Shown here: positions 1 through 8,523 of the stretch, one piece after another
How the letters are laid out: each line of letters starts with the position of its first letter
Position numbering within the stretch: position 1 is the stretch's first letter
Source: JAJPKK01 sp963747835
GTDB taxonomy: Bacteria > Pseudomonadota > Alphaproteobacteria > Rhizobiales > Xanthobacteraceae
Direction: 5' to 3'
DNA: 64,000 nucleotides
Assembly: GCA_963747835.1 (NCBI GenBank)
Contig: CAVVGO010000005.1
Coordinates: forward strand, 1,674,001 to 1,738,000
Program-made: the position numbers and the translations under genes
Notes under the pieces: generated by a model
The model's input: the letters and a program-made list of their open reading frames with translations, nothing else
What the model was told of the DNA's origin: nothing
The model's database searches: none

Positions 1-1306
1 GGAAATATTGCGCCCGCACCACGTTTGCGGCGGAAACGCCGACCGCTTTGCAGACCGCATCCATGTACGCCATCAGCTGCGCGCCCTGCAGTTCGCCGGC
101 AAGGCTGATGGCGTCGAACGCGCCGGCCTGTTCGGCGCCGGGCACGCGGCCGTCCGGCCCGACCGCGATCAGTCCCGACGGGAACACGAGTTCGCCTGCC
201 CGCACGCAGGGTCCGTAGGTCGCCGCCGCCGGTATCCCGGTCGCGACCACGGTCTTGCGCCGGCCGGCGCCGTTCTTGAGCGCGACGAGGTTGATCTCGA
301 TCATGCCTTCGGTGTTGGCGTAATCCTTCGCCGGCACCGGCGTCACGGCGCACGGAATGTCGCGGAAGTGCTGCGACCACACGTCCATGAAGTCCGGGAA
401 ATTCTCGACGCCACGGATATAGGCCTGGGCCTTGAGGCTGTGTTCGAGCGCGGAGCCCGCGGCCTTCAATGACGGCTCCAGCCGCTCCGTGATGACATAA
501 TGCACCTGGCGGCGGAACGCCGTCTCGCCGCCCCAGTTGTGGTCCGGCCCGACGTAGATTTTGGGATCGAGGGTGCCGTCCGGCCGGAACGCCATATTGC
601 CGGCAACGAAGACGAAATCGTTGGCTGCCACCGCGGGGTTGTAGCCCGATGCCGAGATCGCCTGGCCGGGCAACGTGAACTTGTCGACGTCATAGCCCTG
701 GCCCGGAACAACAGCGATCATCGAGGTGTGAGTGTTGGTGCGCGCTGTGAAACAGCGCTCCACGATGATGGAGGTGCTGGGCGGGATGTAGCCGCCGAAT
801 TCGGCGAACCGTGCGAGGTGATAGGCCGATACCGCCGGCCCCATGGTGTAGAACTGGTCGACCCGCACCGCATTTTGCAGATCGGTGCCGAACTCCTTGA
901 GAATGGCGCGCATGCGGCGCAGCAGATAATCCGCCTCGCGCCGCAGCGGCGGCCGGCCGCTCAGCCGGTTGCCGGGCGGCCCCTCCACCTCGGGCGCAAG
1001 CCCGCGCTCGAAGTCGAACGCCTCGTGGCCGTTGAGAAACACCCACGGTCCCGCCTTCACCGCATACGCATAGTTGATGGCGCTGCCGACGAGCCGCGCT
1101 GATCTCACCGTGATGGCGGCCGGGCCCGCGGCCGAGCCGGCGCCCGCTTGGGCCAGGCGCACCGGCGCGTTTGCGGGCTCCGCAATCGCCGCGTCGGCCC
1201 GGCCGGCGCCGCCGGCGGCTAATGCTGCCGCACCGAAGGTAACGCTCGCGCCTTGGTGGAGAAATCCGCGCCGTGTCGCGAGTTCGCCTTGCCGTGCTGC
1301 GCGCAT
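1..1306 (-). CDS. Exported tandem RidA/YjgF-family protein (3' end outside window)
   Basis: The frame is open from an ATG at 1306 to the window edge, at least 435 codons, so the C-terminus is missing. A GGGAGGGCAAC Shine-Dalgarno sequence sits just before the ATG. Residues 11-19 (TRRGFLHQG) followed by an Ala/Gly-rich stretch look like a twin-arginine export signal. The mature part reads as two successive RidA/YjgF-like modules, roughly residues 45-200 and 205-430, with typical stretches such as VFLNGHEAF and VFVAGNMAF. RidA proteins usually deaminate reactive enamine/imine intermediates in the cytoplasm. An exported tandem form is less usual and its substrate is unknown. The family call is by eye. 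Confidence 0.72.
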   Translation of the reverse strand, partial: MRAARQGELATRRGFLHQGASVTFGAAALAAGGAGRADAAIAEPANAPVRLAQAGAGSAAGPAAITVRSARLVGSAINYAYAVKAGPWVFLNGHEAFDFERGLAPEVEGPPGNRLSGRPPLRREADYLLRRMRAILKEFGTDLQNAVRVDQFYTMGPAVSAYHLARFAEFGGYIPPSTSIIVERCFTARTNTHTSMIAVVPGQGYDVDKFTLPGQAISASGYNPAVAANDFVFVAGNMAFRPDGTLDPKIYVGPDHNWGGETAFRRQVHYVITERLEPSLKAAGSALEHSLKAQAYIRGVENFPDFMDVWSQHFRDIPCAVTPVPAKDYANTEGMIEINLVALKNGAGRRKTVVATGIPAAATYGPCVRAGELVFPSGLIAVGPDGRVPGAEQAGAFDAISLAGELQGAQLMAYMDAVCKAVGVSAANVVRAQYF

Positions 1307-1771
1307 GTTGCCCTCCCGGTCTGCCGGAATGCGGCAGATCGAATGCCGCTTCCGCGTTTGAGGCGGCGCCGATGCTGCGTGTTTCAGGCCGCACATGCAA
1401 TGGGGCGCGCGGCGTTTCGGTATGGCGGGGTGCTCTACGCGACCGCCCGCTGACGCACCTCATCAAGGATTGAGATGACTTTTGGGGCCTCCGGCTTCTC
1501 GAACACGCCGCCAAGGCCCATCGGATTGATATCCGTGAACGGGCTTATATGAGCTGAGTCTTGTCAAGGGCTGGCCCCATCAAATCCGCCGCCCTCAATT
1601 CCGGCCGGCATAGAGGCAGGTGCGCGGTAGATCACGGGAGTACATCGGGGTACCACTTCGTCTGCTGCTGGCGAATCCGGACATGATCGCCGGAACCAGA
1701 TAGGCAGAGATTGATCCAAACGTGCCGCCGACCAGCCTGCGATAACCCGGTATAGGTTTGCCGATAAATCG
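1307..1771. other. Intergenic region with a short orphan peptide frame
   Basis: No convincing gene is seen here. On the minus strand a 28-codon frame (1435-1521, beginning MGLGGVFEKPEAPK) has protein-like composition and is open upstream as far as a TGA. It may be the tail of a decayed gene. The rest should hold the leader of the RidA gene and the end of the ABC binding-protein gene. Confidence 0.3.
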
Positions 1772-2758
1772 CTACTCGATCAATTCGTCAACTCGTGCCC
1801 AAATCGATGGCGGCGGCGTAAGGCCGAGCGCCTTGGCGGTCTTGGCGTTCAAAGCCATCTCAAATCTGACCGGAAGCTGAACAGGAAGGTCTGCTGGCTT
1901 TGCGCCGCGGAGAATGAGATCGACATAGGACGCCGAGCGGCGAAATATGTCCAACGGATCGGGTCCGTAGGAAAGCAAACCGCCATCTCTGGCAAAGGCA
2001 GCATGATAATAGAGCGCCGGAACATTGTAACGTGCGGCCAGCAATATGATTGGCGCGCGATGGATGTTCATAAAAGTATCCGGCATGACGACGAGACCGC
2101 CGACCGGCTCGCGCCCAAGCGATGTCATGACCGTTTCGATTTCGGCGTCGCTATGAACGGGCGCCATGATCGGCTCCACCTTGAGCGCCCGAGCCGCAGT
2201 CTCGAACGTGGGCAGAAAGTATGACCCGCGGCCAGGCGCCGTTTCGGGATTGAACATGATTGCGCTCCGCTTGACAGAGGGCGCGATCTCCGTGAGCAGC
2301 TCCAGCCACTTGCCCGCCAGTGACGCTTCCGAGGTGATGAAGCCGGTGATATTCCCGCCCGGCCGGGACAGGCCCGCAACGAAGCCCTCGCCGACCGGAT
2401 CGGAGACGGTCGCAAATACGATCGGGATCGAATGCGTCTCTCGCTGCAATGCGGCGGTTTGCGAAGTCGAGCCTACGAGGATCACGTCGGGTTGCAGATC
2501 GACCAGCTCTTTCGCGAATATCCGCGCGATGCTGCCGGGAGCCCAACGAATGTCGATCCGCAAATTACGGCCGTCGCTCCACCCCAATTTCCCAAGCCCC
2601 TGCATGAACCCGGAGACGAAGGCCTTTCCCTGAGGATCATTTTCGGCGGTCCCCATGAGCACGCCGAGCCGCCGGACTCCACCGGGTTGCTGCGCGCGCG
2701 CCGCGAGCGGCCAAGCTGCCGCGCCGCCCAGCCCTGCAATGAATTCGCGTCGTTGCAT
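1772..2758 (-). CDS. ABC transporter substrate-binding protein (ABC_sub_bind family)
   Basis: The 328-residue product is a periplasmic binding protein of the ABC_sub_bind (COG2984) type. It begins MQRREFIAGLGGAAAWPLAARAQQ, a twin-arginine-like signal ending in an AxA-type cleavage site. That signal is a hallmark of the very large paralogous set found in Bradyrhizobium relatives. The mature protein has a two-lobe Leu/Ile/Val-binding-like architecture, with GVLMGTAENDPQG at the start of lobe one and VVMPDTFM in lobe two. GGGGATGACAA precedes the ATG. No permease or ATPase gene lies next to it, so the ligand cannot be inferred. It seems to be transcribed alone. Confidence 0.85.
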   Translation of the reverse strand: MQRREFIAGLGGAAAWPLAARAQQPGGVRRLGVLMGTAENDPQGKAFVSGFMQGLGKLGWSDGRNLRIDIRWAPGSIARIFAKELVDLQPDVILVGSTSQTAALQRETHSIPIVFATVSDPVGEGFVAGLSRPGGNITGFITSEASLAGKWLELLTEIAPSVKRSAIMFNPETAPGRGSYFLPTFETAARALKVEPIMAPVHSDAEIETVMTSLGREPVGGLVVMPDTFMNIHRAPIILLAARYNVPALYYHAAFARDGGLLSYGPDPLDIFRRSASYVDLILRGAKPADLPVQLPVRFEMALNAKTAKALGLTPPPSIWARVDELIE

Positions 2759-3389
2759 TTGTCATCCCCAAGGTTGCTTGATGGGACAGCCTATCGAAAC
2801 CGGGGTTGCATGGTAACCAAGCCAATACTGAAAATTGCCCGTTGTTATGGCGGCAACCAAACCAGCGCGGCAAGATCGATGCAACGTTTCAGCGTGTCTT
2901 TGGATGGCCGGTTATGGCCCATCACGTCATTCTCGCCCTTTTGTGCATGGCTGCTTCCGGCTGAAGCAGACGTTAGAATTCGGGCGGCCCCCGCGATTGG
3001 CGGGGTCGCGTTCTATCTCGCGGCCAAGCCGCCACTCGACCGAGCCCGCAAGCGGTCTCGGCCCATTCGGGTCACGATCGCTCCGCCAAAAACTCCGACG
3101 GGCAAACACTACTTGCTTCTATCGCGCAAACAATCAGGACTGGAGCCTTGTCTCGCCTGCATGCTGCGCCATGGCAGCCGCATCAACTTATATCCGGTCG
3201 AGCGCTAACCGGCTCGTACCAAAATCCTGCATACTCGTGGCAGTTCGACTCCAAGATGGATGGGGCTCATCTCTCGTACGGCTGATAAGGCCAACCCGAC
3301 ATCCTCAGTCACACATCCAGTAAGGCCCGAATGACAACCGGATATGCAGCCGCGACCTTGAGCCGGTATGCTGCGCCCGCCGGGGCTTT
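2759..3389. other. Intergenic region without a supported gene
   Basis: About 630 bases separate the 5' end of the ABC binding-protein gene from the 3' end of a minus-strand secreted-protein gene. Several open frames exist on both strands, but their translations are rich in Arg, Ser and Pro, overlap one another and lack a ribosome-binding site or family resemblance. I see no RNA gene, terminator or mobile element. The promoter of the ABC binding-protein gene should lie at the left end. Confidence 0.4.
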
Positions 3390-4013
3390 CTATTTCGATG
3401 AAGGTGCCAGTTTACGAAATGCGTCCTCAAGATCGACTGTCACGGCAACCTTTTCGTTCATCGACCCAGGCTTCTTCCATGTGCTGGCAACGACGGAATG
3501 CGGTCCGGCGAAATTGAAGTCTCCGGACAGTGTCGGACTGCCATGGATCATGTCGCTGAAACCGGCGATGACATTTTCCTTGCGGCTGTAGACCATCATC
3601 GGAAACGACCATGGCGAGTGACCGCCGGAAGACGACAAGCTATAGACAAAGAATTGCGAATCCGGCGACCATTTCGCGTTGACGACGTAATACCCATTCG
3701 CGCCACGCGGCGAAGAGTGGTCCTTCGAGGTCAAAGTTCCGCCCTTGCTGGTTCGGACGACGACGCGGCTCTCCATATCGGGCGTCGCATCGAGGCTGAT
3801 ATCGGCGGCAAGCACCAATGCGCGCAGAGCCCCATCGGGGGACGGGTAAATCTCGGGTTTGATATCGTTGCAGCTTAACTCCGGGCGCGGCGCCGAGAGC
3901 AATTCATGCCCACCACAGGTAACACGGTCGAGGGCGTCCGCCGAACGGAGCATCGCGCCCAATCCCAGAGCTGAGAGAGACAAGCATACCAGCAAGGATA
4001 TTTGGTCACGCAT
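3390..4013 (-). CDS. Secreted hypothetical protein with beta-propeller-like stretch
   Basis: The 207-residue product begins with MRDQISLLVCLSLSALGLGAM, a plausible Sec signal. Residues about 60-170 contain YPSPDGALRALV and WSPDSQFFVYSLSS, phrases typical of TolB/WD40-like beta-propeller blades that read as one or two blades rather than a whole propeller. No catalytic motif is visible. AGGAGCATC lies upstream of the ATG on the minus strand. A very short minus-strand frame with a signal-like sequence ends 23 bases upstream and could share its transcript. Function is unknown; a periplasmic or envelope location is inferred from the signal alone. Confidence 0.65.
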   Translation of the reverse strand: MRDQISLLVCLSLSALGLGAMLRSADALDRVTCGGHELLSAPRPELSCNDIKPEIYPSPDGALRALVLAADISLDATPDMESRVVVRTSKGGTLTSKDHSSPRGANGYYVVNAKWSPDSQFFVYSLSSSGGHSPWSFPMMVYSRKENVIAGFSDMIHGSPTLSGDFNFAGPHSVVASTWKKPGSMNEKVAVTVDLEDAFRKLAPSSK

Positions 4014-4036
4014 GATGCTCCTCCAATTCTACGGAT

Positions 4037-4189
4037 TCATTCCACCATGGAGGTAGGCTGAAAGTTCGTGCATGTCAGGTCGGCGGCGGTTGTGGTGCCC
4101 ACGAACTGCGCCCGGGTCGGCACGCCGGTCAATGTCGCCGAACACACCGCGCCGATCAGCGCCGCACAGGTCAGAGACAGTCTGATCAA
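4037..4189 (-). CDS. Possible 50-residue secreted peptide, TTG start
   Basis: This short frame starts at TTG with AAGGA seven bases upstream and reads (M)IRLSLTCAALIGAVCSAT, which resembles a Sec signal peptide. A 25-residue Thr-rich mature part ending in SMVE follows. It lies 23 bases before the downstream secreted-protein gene, on the same strand. There is no family recognition and the start codon is weak, so this could be chance. The alternative is an untranslated leader of the downstream gene. Confidence 0.28.
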   Translation of the reverse strand: MIRLSLTCAALIGAVCSATLTGVPTRAQFVGTTTAADLTCTNFQPTSMVE

Positions 4190-4657
4190 TGCAACGTCCT
4201 TGCTAACAATGCGCGCCTCCGTGGCAGCATCCTTACTATGTTCAAGCGGGAATGGCTGTGGCTATCCGGCCACATACAACTGGAATTTGAGCCTCGGCGC
4301 GGCTTCTCCGACAGCGAAGATCGCCGCATCATAACCGCCGCCAAAGTCACTAAGCGGCGACCGCTTTATTTGCCGGCCTCTATTCCGCTGTTTCCGGCAG
4401 CGGTATTGCGCTCGGCGGTGTTGCCGACAGGCATGACGAGACGCGCCGCAAGCGGCCGCCACCCCCACTATCGCGCGAGCGGAATAGTGGTGTACTGTTT
4501 CCTGAGAGCAGCCAGCGGGACGTGCCGAAGTCCCCGATATTTTCAATGGCGGCGCTAGTGTCGTCGGCGGGCACTCTCTCAAGAGCCATTTTTTCGGCTC
4601 CGCACTCGCAAATTCACGTTTGAAAGATGAGCACCGCGTTGACGGCGGCGCGCACCT
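4190..4657. other. Intergenic region
   Basis: Overlapping frames on both strands here give Arg/Ser-rich translations without recognisable domains or good ribosome-binding sites, so none is called. The region should contain the divergent promoters for the minus-strand secreted proteins on the left and the plus-strand GYD-like protein on the right. Confidence 0.35.
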
Positions 4658-4672
4658 GATTTGTGTCAAATC
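4658..4672. promoter_or_regulatory. Perfect 6+3+6 palindrome before the GYD-like gene
   Basis: GATTTG-TGT-CAAATC is a perfect inverted repeat ending 15 bases before the start codon of the following gene and overlapping its leader. It could be a repressor operator or a small leader hairpin. It does not match the FNR/FixK consensus TTGAT-N4-ATCAA. A single occurrence of this length can arise by chance. Confidence 0.25.
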
Positions 4673-4687
4673 CTAGGGAGCAACATC

Positions 4688-5110
4688 ATGAATCGACATA
4701 TAGCGTTCGCTCTGAACCTCTCGCTCGCGATTCCAGGGCTGGCCGCGCTTGCAGGCGACGCGGTCGCCCAGCAGGCAGGGCCGGCCGCCCACAAATACAT
4801 CTATCGTGCGGTCCTCACGAGCGAAGGCCTGAAGGACCTTCAGAAGCGCTCCGCTACGGCTCTCAGGGGCAACATCGTCAAATTCACCGAGTCGCTCGGG
4901 TGCAAACAGGAATTTTGGTATTTCGATCCCCTCAACAGCACCGCCTACGGCGGGGTCGCGTGTCCCGACGAAATGACGATCGCGACCATCACCACGACGG
5001 TGAACGCCGCCCCGTACGCGCGGCTCACGTACTGGTCCGTGCTGACCGCCGAACAAATGGATCAAGCCGCGACCAGGGCCGCTTCCTCGCGTCCGCCGCA
5101 ACAACAATAG
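4688..5110 (+). CDS. Exported GYD-domain-like protein
   Basis: The start chosen is the ATG with GGGAG eight bases upstream, giving 140 residues. Residues 1-30 are a Sec signal ending AGDAVAQQ. Residues about 36-130 resemble GYD-domain proteins (ferredoxin-like alpha/beta fold): YRAVLTSEGLKDLQKRS, then FTESLGCKQEFWYFD and a Thr/Ala-rich strand. The C-terminus is a Gln/Pro tail (RPPQQQ). GYD proteins are usually short and cytoplasmic with unknown activity; this one appears exported. It stands alone just left of an AT-rich stretch that I take as the edge of an accessory island. Cys82 and Cys103 are the only cysteines after the signal and could form a disulfide. Confidence 0.68.
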   Translation: MNRHIAFALNLSLAIPGLAALAGDAVAQQAGPAAHKYIYRAVLTSEGLKDLQKRSATALRGNIVKFTESLGCKQEFWYFDPLNSTAYGGVACPDEMTIATITTTVNAAPYARLTYWSVLTAEQMDQAATRAASSRPPQQQ

Positions 5111-5543
5111 CTCTCGGTACGCCGTCACGCCGCGAAGGCCGAAAATCGCAAGTCTCCCGACTTCGAGTCTGATTATGTATAGCATAACTAATTGATTTAA
5201 CTAGCGTAATTTCTTCGTGAACTGCGTATGTGTAAGTCACTGTGTAAGTTTCCGATTCCTATAGTGTAATCAATATGATAGTGAGGCATCAAAACCGGCT
5301 CCCTCGAAAATATCAAGCATTTTCAATGGCATAAATTTCGCGATAGGCACTTCATTTGGTCTCTGCGCGCGAGTAGCTTCGCATCGTTCATCTTGCCGAT
5401 GGCGAAGGCATGAAGACCATCCCTTGTAGTCAAGCCAGAGGCGCTAAACTAAGCCTGCATATCCGGTGCGTAATGCGGAGAGAGTCTCTGCGTCGCCGAA
5501 AAAGAAGCGATTTGCGAGATCCACGTCTGACGGCGCCGCGCAC
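5111..5543. other. AT-rich intergenic region, left edge of the accessory island
   Basis: Base composition changes visibly around 5160, from GC-rich to AT-rich (TATGTATAGCATAACTAATTG and similar). Two direct copies of TGTGTAAGT (5229-5237 and 5241-5249, 12-base period) and a weaker GTGTAA at 5264 lie in it. No integrase, tRNA or transposase gene is seen. I find no long direct repeat shared with the right side of the island. No gene is supported. Confidence 0.4.
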
Positions 5544-7145
5544 TCATCCTGACGACCAACGCCAAGTAATTCTCTGGCCTTCCACGAATTCAGCGAAGCA
5601 AGAGTTCTCGACCAGCGGCCGGTGTTCTTGAAGTACATAAGCGGTCCACCTAGGAAACGGGTGCAAGAAACAGAGCGTCGTATGGCCGAGAAGATCGTAG
5701 GTAACCTCGGCCGCTTCTGTGATGCGCATATCGCCGAGATTTCGCTCCATGCGAAGCTTGGGATAGTTCTCGACAGACCTGAGAAGCGTTCTCTCCAGCT
5801 TCCATAGCTCTCTCAATTGCAGCTTGGCAACTTCCGTCTTTAGTTGGCCGTGGTCGTTGCGGCAACTGGCCACGAATCGGGCCGTTCCGTTGATGGTCGC
5901 ACCGTCCAACATGCCAATCAGGTGGCCCTCAGGCGAGGAAACGATTTGGTTCCATGACAGCTCCTCCATCTGATAGCGAGAAAGGAAGTGACGTACTTCG
6001 CCCATGCGCCACTGCGCCTCGTTGCTCAGAAAAAACAACTTGAGGACGCGCCGTATAGCGGCCGCGGCTAGAAGAACGATCTTCCGTGCTTCATCGTCCG
6101 CGAAATAACTCAGGCACTGCCTCAGTAAATATCGGGCTGCCTTCTCCGTGCTAGCCTGGGTCTGCTGCCCCCCTTGTGCAAGCCATGCCGGAAGCCATGA
6201 AACGGTCGGACATTTCTCGCTGAGCGATGCGAGGAACGCAGATGCGTGCGCCATATAAGTGTCGTTGATATCGCGTGGCTGATCAGGAAATACCTTATCC
6301 AAGACGTAAAAGCTGTTCCGCTGGCTGCGCTCCACCAGACTGGCGATGAGCGTGTTGGTCAATGGAATGGGATGCTCAAGAAAAAGATGAACTTCCGACA
6401 ATTCTTCTGTCGGCGCAGCCAGAATATGCTTCTTGCGCTCCTCATTATCGGGTTTCACGTTGCGGCGAAAATTTTCAAGGACCACTAAGCGCTTGCTGGC
6501 AAGCCGCTGATCAATAAGCCACCTGAACTCGTCTAAGCGCTGAAGGTTGAACTCTTTGTCAAACACCTTATCGATGAGACGCACAATCCGGCGCCTTTGG
6601 AAGAACCAGACTTGGATCGGTTCGAGCAGTGCCCGAATTTTGTCGAAGTCCCGTCTCAGGTTCTGCCTCTCTACGTGAAGGACGGGAATGGTTATGCTCT
6701 CTTCGCGGTCGAATATTTCGATTTTGAGGCCATCGCATAGGACGACGAGAGCAGCGTTCATGTTTGGATGGATGGCGTATTCAATAGCCTGCGCCAGGTC
6801 GTCGTAGCCAAATGAGCCACGGTCAGGGATCGGCCGTTTCGCTTCAATCAGCCAAAAATTCTCCTGCCATAAGTTGAATCTATAGTCCGGAAATTTCTTC
6901 TTATCGAGAAACTCAATGGGCCGCCCAAGATCAACGGAAAAGTCCGTTCCCTTGTCGTATCCGAGAATGCGAACGATCGGGTCTATAACGAAGGTTCGAA
7001 CCTCCTGTTCGTAAAAGCCGCTCAGATCGAGCGCCTCAATTTTGTAAAGTTCATCGAGAGCGCTTGCAGGCAGCGGGTTCAGAATCTTGAATTGCAATAG
7101 ATCGTCAAATGAAATTGGCCTTGCATAAATGTCAGCGACACTCAT
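5544..7145 (-). CDS. Putative nuclease with type I restriction HsdR-like N-terminal domain
   Basis: The 533-residue product has an N-terminal PD-(D/E)XK core resembling the HSDR_N domain: E46/E48 in FYEQEVR, D87 in FPDYRF, E101-A-K103 in LIEAKRP, then Q119-AIE-Y123, the QxxxY motif of type I restriction subunits. No helicase motif follows, so it is not a normal HsdR. Residues 150-533 are a mostly helical region I do not recognise. An excellent GGAGGA site precedes the ATG. It lies 49 bases downstream of the AlbA_2-domain gene on the same strand, suggesting one transcript. AT-rich composition and its place beside hsdR suggest horizontally acquired defence. The function is inferred; the nuclease fold is fairly clear. 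Confidence 0.72.
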   Translation of the reverse strand: MSVADIYARPISFDDLLQFKILNPLPASALDELYKIEALDLSGFYEQEVRTFVIDPIVRILGYDKGTDFSVDLGRPIEFLDKKKFPDYRFNLWQENFWLIEAKRPIPDRGSFGYDDLAQAIEYAIHPNMNAALVVLCDGLKIEIFDREESITIPVLHVERQNLRRDFDKIRALLEPIQVWFFQRRRIVRLIDKVFDKEFNLQRLDEFRWLIDQRLASKRLVVLENFRRNVKPDNEERKKHILAAPTEELSEVHLFLEHPIPLTNTLIASLVERSQRNSFYVLDKVFPDQPRDINDTYMAHASAFLASLSEKCPTVSWLPAWLAQGGQQTQASTEKAARYLLRQCLSYFADDEARKIVLLAAAAIRRVLKLFFLSNEAQWRMGEVRHFLSRYQMEELSWNQIVSSPEGHLIGMLDGATINGTARFVASCRNDHGQLKTEVAKLQLRELWKLERTLLRSVENYPKLRMERNLGDMRITEAAEVTYDLLGHTTLCFLHPFPRWTAYVLQEHRPLVENSCFAEFVEGQRITWRWSSG

Positions 7146-7194
7146 TAGATTCCTCCGGAACTACGGCCCGTTTTCTTTTAGCAGATGAGCTCAT

Positions 7195-8223
7195 TCAAAT
7201 ATCCGGAATTGCTTTGAAAAACTGCTTATTGAACATTTTAGAGACATATTCAGCGTCTGGAGCGTCCACTGGCGTCCTAACAAATCTATCGAATGCGTTA
7301 GTGATATCAGAAATGGTGCTCGTAAATTGAAATCGACAGGCTTCCCCATCAGACGAGCCGCAGGCTCCTTCGAAGGAAAAATCGTCTTCAATAGGATTTT
7401 GAAGATCAATTTGCAGTGTCAACGGCATTACGTATGCTTCAGGCGGCACAACATATCCTGCCCGCATAACCAAGTGCATCTCGCGCGCGAGTGCGAGTCT
7501 TCCCCACCACACTTCTTTTTCTTCTGATGGCTGAAATACGATCTGGCAATTTCGTCCTGGATGGCTCGTCATAGACAAATTGATAAAAACGTCACGAGCG
7601 ATGCCGCGCCCATAGTTATGAAGAATGATGCCGATCTGGGTCCTTGCTATTCCAGGTGCAACGAGACTGGGCCTTTGTGGCACAAAGTATCGTTGCTTGA
7701 TACTCGGTTGAGGCCTACGTCCAAACATCCCAGCGAGGACTGCGTGAGGAGCTTTAGAAAAATTAGAGCCCGCTCGTATGTAATACGATAGCTCTCCAAC
7801 TGTTTGATATGGGGCCTGCATGCCAATGGGAATCAGTGTGACGACAAACCCCTCTGGAATTGCGTGATGCCTGACGCCCTGATGAGGAGGTACGGTTAAT
7901 CCGGTTGTTGCCTGCTCAAGCCAAGACTTAAATCGTATTGGATTCTGGATGCGCATCGGGCCGGTCGGAACGTCTCCAAGTGACGGATCATTGCGGCAGT
8001 CGACGCCCCATATAATTACGCCGCCCTCAGAGTTTCCAAAACCAGATATTGCTTTTGCAAGGTTTGCTCTGTCCCTATTGTGCAACGTGCTTCCCGCGCC
8101 ATTGTCAGCGGAACGCTTGTAGTCAAGAAATAGCTCTTCCGTGACAGGCAGAGCGACAAAGGACAATACTTCCGCTTCACCACCTGCCGCCAATCGATCA
8201 AAGAGTTCTTGTGCACGGCTCAT
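7195..8223 (-). CDS. AlbA_2 (Schlafen-type) domain protein
   Basis: The 342-residue product has an N-terminal AlbA_2/Schlafen-like domain. ELFLDYKR (residues 30-37) is the acidic-x-K element, and NLAKAISGFGNSEGGVIIWGVD (about 54-75) is the characteristic glycine-rich stretch. Such domains bind nucleic acid, and some cleave RNA. Residues about 160-320 look like a beta-sandwich (RTQIGIILHNYGRG, VMPLTLQIDLQNP) of unknown role. A near-perfect -10 box is found 33 bases upstream of the ATG. This is the first gene of an apparent two-gene operon with the HsdR_N-like nuclease. The composition is AT-richer than the core genes. A role in defence is inferred from context only. Confidence 0.75.
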   Translation of the reverse strand: MSRAQELFDRLAAGGEAEVLSFVALPVTEELFLDYKRSADNGAGSTLHNRDRANLAKAISGFGNSEGGVIIWGVDCRNDPSLGDVPTGPMRIQNPIRFKSWLEQATTGLTVPPHQGVRHHAIPEGFVVTLIPIGMQAPYQTVGELSYYIRAGSNFSKAPHAVLAGMFGRRPQPSIKQRYFVPQRPSLVAPGIARTQIGIILHNYGRGIARDVFINLSMTSHPGRNCQIVFQPSEEKEVWWGRLALAREMHLVMRAGYVVPPEAYVMPLTLQIDLQNPIEDDFSFEGACGSSDGEACRFQFTSTISDITNAFDRFVRTPVDAPDAEYVSKMFNKQFFKAIPDI

Positions 8224-8523
8224 GTTCGTGGCCTTGAAATCATGCGGTGATTGACATTATAGGCGCGGCCTCAAGCAGCGTTGCGCCAACGTTGTGGCCG
8301 TCGGTGATAGGTGTGGATGGCTGTAAATCATGGAGGAAATTCTGCACTGGAATTGTGCTTAGGAAAAGCTCAAAGCGGTTGAGGGTTCCCGTTCAATTGA
8401 TCGGGTGGTGCCAAATTGCCTTAGAGACTGGCTGCGACCCTCACAAATTTGGCCGGAAGAAAAGCCATTTCGGCGCATGCGTTAAAGGAGCCTAGGTCGG
8501 GTCTGCCGCTGGTGGCGCGCCCG
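8224..8523. other. Intergenic region upstream of the AlbA_2 gene
   Basis: The left end holds the probable promoter of the AlbA_2/nuclease pair. The rest shows no protein-like frame on either strand. GC content rises again near 8490, just before the 3' end of the Sel1-repeat gene remnant. No terminator-like hairpin with a T-run is seen. Confidence 0.35.
8256..8261 (-). promoter_or_regulatory. Candidate -10 element (TATAAT) of the AlbA_2/nuclease cassette
   Basis: The minus strand carries a perfect TATAAT 33 bases before the AlbA_2 ATG, which would leave a leader of about 25 bases. The 17-base-spaced position upstream (GCAACG) is a poor -35, so the promoter may be weak, activator-dependent or a chance match. 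Confidence 0.35.

Noticed and set aside
1544..1566. Minus-strand TTGACA...TATAAG pair that looks like a promoter
   Set aside because: The spacing is only 12 bases, too short for a sigma70 promoter, and only a dubious 28-codon frame follows.
5160..5215. AT-rich TATGTATAGCATAACTA stretch, superficially loxP-like or attachment-site-like
   Set aside because: There are no 13-base inverted arms, no second copy was found and no recombinase gene lies in the window.
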